A stretch of 12,377 nucleotides of DNA from OMOG01 sp041485845. GTDB taxonomy: Bacteria; Acidobacteriota; Terriglobia; Bryobacterales; Bryobacteraceae. Made by a program: the position numbers and the translations under genes. Below are positions 6,778 through 10,060 of the stretch, piece after piece. The notes under the pieces are model-generated. The model was not told the DNA's origin. It worked only from the letters and a program-made list of their open reading frames with translations, and searched no databases. The DNA lies in the NCBI GenBank assembly GCA_041485845.1, contig JBGPKH010000220.1:1-12377 (forward strand), given 5' to 3'. Position 1 is the first letter of the stretch, and the number at the start of each line of letters is the position of its first letter.

Positions 6778-7452
6778 ATGGATTGGCAAGCCATCTGGCT
6801 CAGCGTGCGCCTTGCGGTTTCGACAATGCTGGTGCTACTCGCTCTCGGTCTTCCGCTGGCGTATTGGATCACCTTTTCACGCCGGCGCTGGAAGTTCCTG
6901 GTGGAAGCGGTGGTGTCGCTTCCCCTGGTGCTGCCTCCCACCGTATTGGGGTTTTATGTGCTGCTGGCCATCGGGCCGCGCAGTCCGGCCGGCGCGCTGT
7001 ATGCCAAGCTGACGGGCGGCATGCTGCCTTTCTCGTTTCAGGGTCTGCTGGTGGCATCGGTGTTGTACAGCCTGCCGTTCACCGTGCAGCCTGTGGCCGC
7101 CGGCTTTGCGGCGGTGGACCGGAAGCTTCTGGAAGCGTCGTGGTGCCTGGGCGTGTCGCGCCTGGCGACGTTCCGGCGCGTGCTGGTGCCGCTGGCGCTG
7201 CCGGGGATTGCGACCGGGGCGATCTTGAGCTTCGCTCACACGATGGGCGAGTTCGGCGTGGTCCTGATGGTGGGCGGCAATATCGCCGGCGTCACTCGCA
7301 CCGTATCCATCTCTATATATGATCAGGTGCAGTCCCTGAACTACGCCGCGGCGGGGGAGACCTCGCTGTTTCTCCTTTGCCTTTCGTTCGCCGTGCTGGC
7401 GCTCACCTACGCACTCCAGCGGCGGATCTGGCCGGTATGGCCGCTGAGCTGA
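6778..7452 (+). CDS. modB: ModB, molybdate ABC transporter permease
   Basis: The 224-residue inner-membrane protein forms the dimeric channel that receives molybdate from ModA and is driven by ModC. Hydrophobic segments lie at about 8-32, 41-66, 88-112, 139-165 and 195-216, matching the usual five-helix core. The cytoplasmic coupling loop (EAA motif) is clear at 119-143 (EASWCLGVSRLATFRRVLVP followed by LALPG), and AHTMGEFG around 153-160 is typical of ModB. The length is normal. The start ATG lies 1 bp after the modA stop, with GGGA at 6767-6770 as ribosome binding site. Its end overlaps the modC start by 16 bp, indicating one operon and probable translational coupling. Confidence 0.96.
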   Translation: MDWQAIWLSVRLAVSTMLVLLALGLPLAYWITFSRRRWKFLVEAVVSLPLVLPPTVLGFYVLLAIGPRSPAGALYAKLTGGMLPFSFQGLLVASVLYSLPFTVQPVAAGFAAVDRKLLEASWCLGVSRLATFRRVLVPLALPGIATGAILSFAHTMGEFGVVLMVGGNIAGVTRTVSISIYDQVQSLNYAAAGETSLFLLCLSFAVLALTYALQRRIWPVWPLS

Positions 7453-8498
7453 AGTGCCACTGCCGGAAGCGCCTTCGCTCGGGGTTCGAGTTGGACGCGA
7501 ATCTGACGATCCCGCTCGGCGAATCCCCGGTGACGGTGCTGTTCGGCCCTTCCGGGTCCGGCAAGACCACGCTGCTGCGTTTGCTGGCGGGCCTGGAGAA
7601 ACCCGATAGCGGATCGATCGTTTTCGACGGCCGCTGTTGGTACGACTCTGTGCGTGGCGTCTTTGTGCCGCCGCAACAACGTCGAGCCGGCCTTCTGTTT
7701 CAGGACTACGCGCTGTTCCCGCACCTCACAGTGGCGGAGAACGTGGGCTACGCAGCACGGCGCGGTGGTGCAGACGGGCTACTCGAAGCATTCGGCCTGG
7801 CGCAACTCGCCGGCCGGATGCCGCGTGCCATCTCGGGCGGCCAGCAGCAGCGAGTGGGGTTAGCGCGTGCGCTGGCGGCGGATCCGGCCCTGCTGCTGCT
7901 CGACGAGCCGCTCTCCGCGCTGGACGCGGCCACCCGCACACGCACGCGGCACGAGTTGCGGCGCATCCTGGTGGAATCGGCGGTGCCCGCCATCGTGGTC
8001 ACCCACGACCGCATGGAGGCAGTTGCGCTGGGCGACCGGATGGCGGTGATCGTGGAAGGGCGCATCCGCCAGGCCGGGCCGATCCAGGATGTATTCCGGC
8101 ACCCCGCCGACGCCCAGGTGGCGGAGTCCGTGGGGGTGGAGAATGTGCTGCCCGGCGAGATTGCCGGACGGGCATCCGGCCTGCTCACCGTGGAGGTGGG
8201 CGAATGGCATTTGCAATGCGTCGATGGCGGAGAATCCGGCCCCGTGTGCGCCTGCATCCGGGCGGAAGACGTGGTGCTCACCAGGGAATCGCCGCAGACG
8301 TCGAGTGCGCGGAACCGCCTCTCGGGCAGGGTCCGGTCGGTGATTCTGGAAGGGCCGTTGGCCCGTGTGGAGCTGGATTGCGGGTTTCCGCTGGTAGCCG
8401 TGGTGACGGCGCAATCGGCGGAGGAACTGCAGTTGCAGGCGGGCGATGAGTTGCGTGCGGTGATTAAGGCGACGTCCGTGCACCTGACGGCGGTTTGA
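7437..8498 (+). CDS. modC: ModC, molybdate ABC transporter ATPase
   Basis: The 353-residue ATPase powers ModB. From the ATG at 7437: Walker A GPSGSGKTT (37-45), Q-loop in FQDYALFPH, ABC signature SGGQQQR (133-139), Walker B LLLLDEP (152-158) with catalytic E157, D-loop SALD and switch His H190 (THD). The C-terminal part is a TOBE/MOP oxyanion-binding regulatory domain, with RNRLSGRVRSVILEGPLARV and a terminal IKATSVHLTAV that is characteristic of ModC rather than of sulfate or sugar ATPases. This allows trans-inhibition by cytoplasmic molybdate, as known for some homologues. ATG 7437 was chosen because it gives a normal N-terminus and overlaps the end of modB; an in-frame TTG at 7377 would overlap modB by 76 bp. 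The stop at 8496-8498 is 21 nt before a strong hairpin belonging to the minus-strand RNA cassette. Confidence 0.96.
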   Translation: MAAELKCHCRKRLRSGFELDANLTIPLGESPVTVLFGPSGSGKTTLLRLLAGLEKPDSGSIVFDGRCWYDSVRGVFVPPQQRRAGLLFQDYALFPHLTVAENVGYAARRGGADGLLEAFGLAQLAGRMPRAISGGQQQRVGLARALAADPALLLLDEPLSALDAATRTRTRHELRRILVESAVPAIVVTHDRMEAVALGDRMAVIVEGRIRQAGPIQDVFRHPADAQVAESVGVENVLPGEIAGRASGLLTVEVGEWHLQCVDGGESGPVCACIRAEDVVLTRESPQTSSARNRLSGRVRSVILEGPLARVELDCGFPLVAVVTAQSAEELQLQAGDELRAVIKATSVHLTAV

Positions 8499-8508
8499 CA
8501 TCCCTCCC

Positions 8509-8544
8509 AAAAAATTAATGGCCCCGAGCTGGGTACTCGGGGCC
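8509..8544 (-). terminator. Intrinsic terminator-like end of sRNA copy 1
   Basis: A 9-bp GC-rich stem with 7-nt loop UACCCAG is followed on the minus strand by AUUAAUUUUUU. On the plus strand the same stem is followed by TGCACTCAG, so it is not a normal terminator for modC, though it could stabilise its 3' end. Confidence 0.65.
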
Positions 8545-8600
8545 TGCACTCAGAGAGTGGCGGTGGGAGGGGACTCACCGCCTGGGATGCTGTCTGTGTT
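8509..8600 (-). ncRNA. Candidate small RNA, copy 1, with C-rich loop
   Basis: Read on the minus strand, a predicted RNA of about 92 nt starts near 8600 (AACACAGACAGCAUCCC). Hairpin I (8582-8559) has a perfect 7-bp stem GGCGGUG/CACCGCC and a 10-nt loop AGUCCCCUCC. A short linker CUCUGAGUGCA leads to a perfect 9-bp terminal hairpin GGCCCCGAG/CUCGGGGCC (8544-8520) followed by AUUAAUUUUUU. The loop contains CCUCC, complementary to GGAGG ribosome binding sites. No conserved ORF fits. I do not recognise a known RNA family. Transcription is convergent to modC. Start and end are predicted from promoter and terminator patterns only. Confidence 0.6.
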
Positions 8601-8606
8601 GGTTTA

Positions 8607-8636
8607 AGATTAGCAACTTTCAGACCTGTTTGTCCA
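8607..8636 (-). promoter_or_regulatory. Promoter-like sequence of sRNA copy 1
   Basis: On the minus strand TGGACA (8636-8631, five of six to TTGACA), an 18-nt spacer and TAATCT (8612-8607) preceded by TGC, which makes an extended -10. Immediately upstream, 8637-8660 is A/T-tract DNA resembling an UP element. Confidence 0.55.
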
Positions 8637-8669
8637 GTGTTTTTTTGAAAAATCTTTTTGCGGCGATTT

Positions 8670-8688
8670 CTGTTGAAAAATACAACAG
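8670..8688. repeat. Inverted repeat between the two sRNA cassettes
   Basis: CTGTTG-n7-CAACAG is a perfect inverted repeat about 70 bp upstream of the copy 1 transcription start, a distance suited to an activator or repressor site. Copy 2 has no equivalent upstream, so it may give the two copies different control. Function is not known. Confidence 0.35.
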
Positions 8689-8726
8689 TGCCGGACAGCC
8701 GCAAGTGCGCCCGGAAGCGGTCAGCC

Positions 8727-8762
8727 AAAAAGTAAAAGGCCCCGAGTTGGGTACTCGGGGCC
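8727..8762 (-). terminator. Intrinsic terminator-like end of sRNA copy 2
   Basis: A perfect 9-bp stem GGCCCCGAG/CUCGGGGCC is followed on the minus strand by UUUUACUUUUU. The U-run begins directly after the stem, making it a better terminator than the copy 1 equivalent. Confidence 0.68.
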
Positions 8763-8820
8763 TGCACTCAGAGGGGTTGGCGGTGGGAGGGGACTCACCG
8801 CCAGGGATGCTGTCTGTGTT
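8727..8820 (-). ncRNA. Candidate small RNA, copy 2, with C-rich loop
   Basis: Same architecture as copy 1, about 94 nt. It starts near 8820, with the same AACACAGACAGCAUCCC 5' segment, then hairpin I (8802-8779) with identical stem and identical AGUCCCCUCC loop, extended by one extra U-A pair. The linker differs slightly (AACCCCUCUGAGUGCA). The terminal hairpin (8762-8738) has an identical stem with one change in the loop (UACCCAA), followed by UUUUACUUUUU. Differences from copy 1 fall in loop, linker and tail, not in paired bases. Confidence 0.6.
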
Positions 8821-8826
8821 GATTTG

Positions 8827-8855
8827 ATGGTAGCAATTTAAGATCTGATTGTCTA
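8827..8855 (-). promoter_or_regulatory. Promoter-like sequence of sRNA copy 2
   Basis: On the minus strand TAGACA (8855-8850, five of six to TTGACA), a 17-nt spacer and TGC-TACCAT (extended -10; hexamer 8832-8827). A-tracts at 8856-8887, including nine consecutive A on this strand, resemble an UP element. The same elements stand at the same places in copy 1. Confidence 0.55.
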
Positions 8856-8989
8856 GTATTCTGGAAAGATTTTTGAAGTTTTTTTTTGCGGGGCAGGAGT
8901 AGCGGCCGGAGGTGGGCCCGCCGTGGGGGCCAGGCCCAGTCGGTGTTACTTGAAAACAAATGGGTTATCCGCGCAACTAGAGCTATTTT

Positions 8990-9000
8990 CCGGACCGGTT
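8990..9000. promoter_or_regulatory. CCGGACCGGTT motif upstream of the PilZ gene
   Basis: A palindromic ACCGGT core occurs 48 bp before the leader-ORF ATG, followed by a related CCGGATTAAC at about 9010-9019. A similar TCGGAACCGGTTT lies at 9991-10003 before the FG-GAP gene. The shared sequence may be a common regulator site. The remaining stretch 8888-8989 contains nothing I recognise. Confidence 0.3.
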
Positions 9001-9047
9001 AACGGTGCCGGATTAACTAAAGACATATTGAGCGGAGGGCGGCCGCT

Positions 9048-9083
9048 ATGCAATTTTGCAAGGGAAAGCGAATGAGCGGGTGA
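9048..9083 (+). CDS. Possible 11-codon leader peptide of the PilZ gene
   Basis: The best ribosome binding site in this region, GGAGGG at 9034-9039, is 8 nt before ATG 9048, which opens MQFCKGKRMSG and stops at TGA 9081-9083. That stop overlaps an in-frame PilZ GTG (9080-9082, giving GTGA) and lies 5 nt before the PilZ ATG at 9089. This is a standard arrangement for translational coupling by reinitiation. The peptide itself matches nothing I know. Confidence 0.35.
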   Translation: MQFCKGKRMSG

Positions 9084-9088
9084 CCCAG

Positions 9089-9478
9089 ATGAACGAACCG
9101 AAGGTGCAGAAGAACGGCGAGCGCGAGAGGCGCACCAAGCGCCGCTTCGAGATCGAGCAGGAAGTGCGCTATAAAATGCTCTATGGTCAGCGGATCGCCG
9201 AAACCGGGAGTGGAAAGACGCTGAATATATCCAGCGGCGGCGTCTGGTTCAGCACCGAAAACCTGCTGACCGCGGGCATGCCCGTCGAGTTGTCGATGAA
9301 CTGGCCGGTCCTGCTCAACGATTCCTGCCCGATGAAGCTCATGATCTACGGGTGCGTCATTCGCAGCAACGACAAGGGGGCTGCGGTAGCCATCGAGCGA
9401 TACGAGTTCCGCACCCAGGGCTCCCGCACCTTTCAGCAGTCGTCGCACCCCCAGGTCGAACTCCGCATGATGGGCTAG
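9089..9478 (+). CDS. Single-domain PilZ protein (c-di-GMP receptor)
   Basis: A cytoplasmic protein of 129 residues from the ATG at 9089. Both c-di-GMP-binding signatures are intact: RRTKRR at about 14-19 (RxxxR) and NISSGGVWF at about 46-54 ([D/N]xSxxG). Beta-strand-rich sequence follows, including VELSMNWPVLL and MIYGCVIRSNDKGAAVAIERYEF, the usual end of the PilZ barrel. There is no output domain, so it presumably works by binding a partner or as a c-di-GMP-dependent adaptor in motility, secretion or exopolysaccharide production. Upstream in-frame starts TTG 9056 and GTG 9080 are possible; no good Shine-Dalgarno serves any of the three, whereas GGAGGG serves the small leader ORF. It stands alone, with 580 bp of non-coding DNA after it. 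Confidence 0.88.
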   Translation: MNEPKVQKNGERERRTKRRFEIEQEVRYKMLYGQRIAETGSGKTLNISSGGVWFSTENLLTAGMPVELSMNWPVLLNDSCPMKLMIYGCVIRSNDKGAAVAIERYEFRTQGSRTFQQSSHPQVELRMMG

Positions 9479-9676
9479 CAGTCGTCGCAGACTCTGCGGC
9501 AGCCGTGCCAGAGCTGGCGGATTTTGGCGAACGTCCAGGTCCAAAGGTCCGACGTTCGAAGACCGCGTGCTCCACCTCCTGCGCCGGCGGCGGGCCGGAA
9601 AATACCATGGCTCGCGTTTCTTGCGAGGCTAAGTATCCATTCAGAAGTTCGGTGCTTATTCCGGCAAACCGGGAAG

Positions 9677-9769
9677 CCGGCCGGAAGGCCGCCTGCAACT
9701 GCAAGCCAGGATTGGCTGCCGCCCCACTCGCCGTGTACGAAGCCCAAGGGCCGGCCGGCAGGCCGGTCC
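9677..9769. repeat. Two related GC-rich hairpins
   Basis: The first is CGGCC-GGAA-GGCCG (9678-9691). The second is a 9-bp stem with one G-T pair around a GGCA loop (9748-9769). Their 15-nt cores differ at one base (CCGGCCGGAAGGCCG and CCGGCCGGCAGGCCG). Probably REP-like intergenic repeats; neither has a U-tail. Confidence 0.4.
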
Positions 9770-9960
9770 CTGGCAGCCCGGGACGGAAAATCGCCTTAGA
9801 CCGCCGGCGCGCGCGGCTCAGTAGGAGCAGCAGCCCGTGACGGAAGTCCCCGAAAGTCAGTAACGGCCGCTGAGCCCGGTTGAGCGGGTTGGGCGCACCA
9901 GCCGCGAGACCGCGAGATCAAAGCCCTCAATTTACGCGACCTACTTTGTGAAACTTGAAC

Positions 9961-9966
9961 TATAAT
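9961..9966 (+). promoter_or_regulatory. Perfect -10 hexamer TATAAT upstream of the FG-GAP gene
   Basis: TATAAT stands about 95 bp before the start codon without a good -35 at 16-18 bp, so it would need an activator. It lies in an inverted repeat, AACTAT (9958-9963) and ATAGTT (9982-9987). The palindromic AACCGGTT at 9995-10002 is downstream. Confidence 0.4.
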
Positions 9967-10060
9967 CGGTCTTAGACTTTCATAGTTAGTTCGGAACCGG
10001 TTTGGCTATAGGTCGGATACAGTCTCTATAACATAACTTATGCCGATTTGGAGTCATCCT

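Larger units (their letters stand above)
8505..8887 (-). repeat. Tandem duplicated ~150-bp cassette (two copies, 218 bp apart)
   Basis: Copy 1 (about 8505-8660) and copy 2 (about 8723-8887) are aligned direct repeats. The most conserved part contains two hairpins (8520-8544 and 8559-8582; 8738-8762 and 8779-8802) whose stems are identical. Flanking promoter-like sequences are similar but more diverged. This pattern suggests duplication followed by selection on the RNA rather than a recent copying event. Confidence 0.85.
9479..10060. other. Non-coding region with GC-rich hairpins
   Basis: No open frame here looks like a real protein. The stretch contains two hairpins sharing a CCGGCCGG-n-AGGCCG core (9677-9691 and 9748-9769), CGCGAGACCGCGAGAT direct repeats near 9904-9919, and AT-rich promoter DNA from about 9925. 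GGCAAACC at 9663-9670 followed by a GNRA-looped hairpin recalls a GEMM-I riboswitch, but the match is incomplete. Confidence 0.5.

Noticed and set aside
8520..8582. Hairpins after modC as a plus-strand operon terminator or attenuator
   Set aside because: No T-run follows either hairpin on the plus strand, whereas U-rich tails follow on the minus strand in both copies, next to matching promoters.
8509..8855. CRISPR array or mobile-element ends
   Set aside because: Only two long units with internal hairpins and promoter-like parts; no short regular repeats, target-site duplications or transposase gene in the window.
8499..9047. Moco or Tuco riboswitch near the molybdate genes
   Set aside because: The structured elements lie downstream of modC on the opposite strand and form simple independent hairpins, not the multi-helix Moco RNA layout; no sequence similarity recognised.
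9479..10060. Decayed gene remnant
   Set aside because: I saw no continuous recognisable protein segment in any frame; base composition is dominated by GC-rich palindromes.
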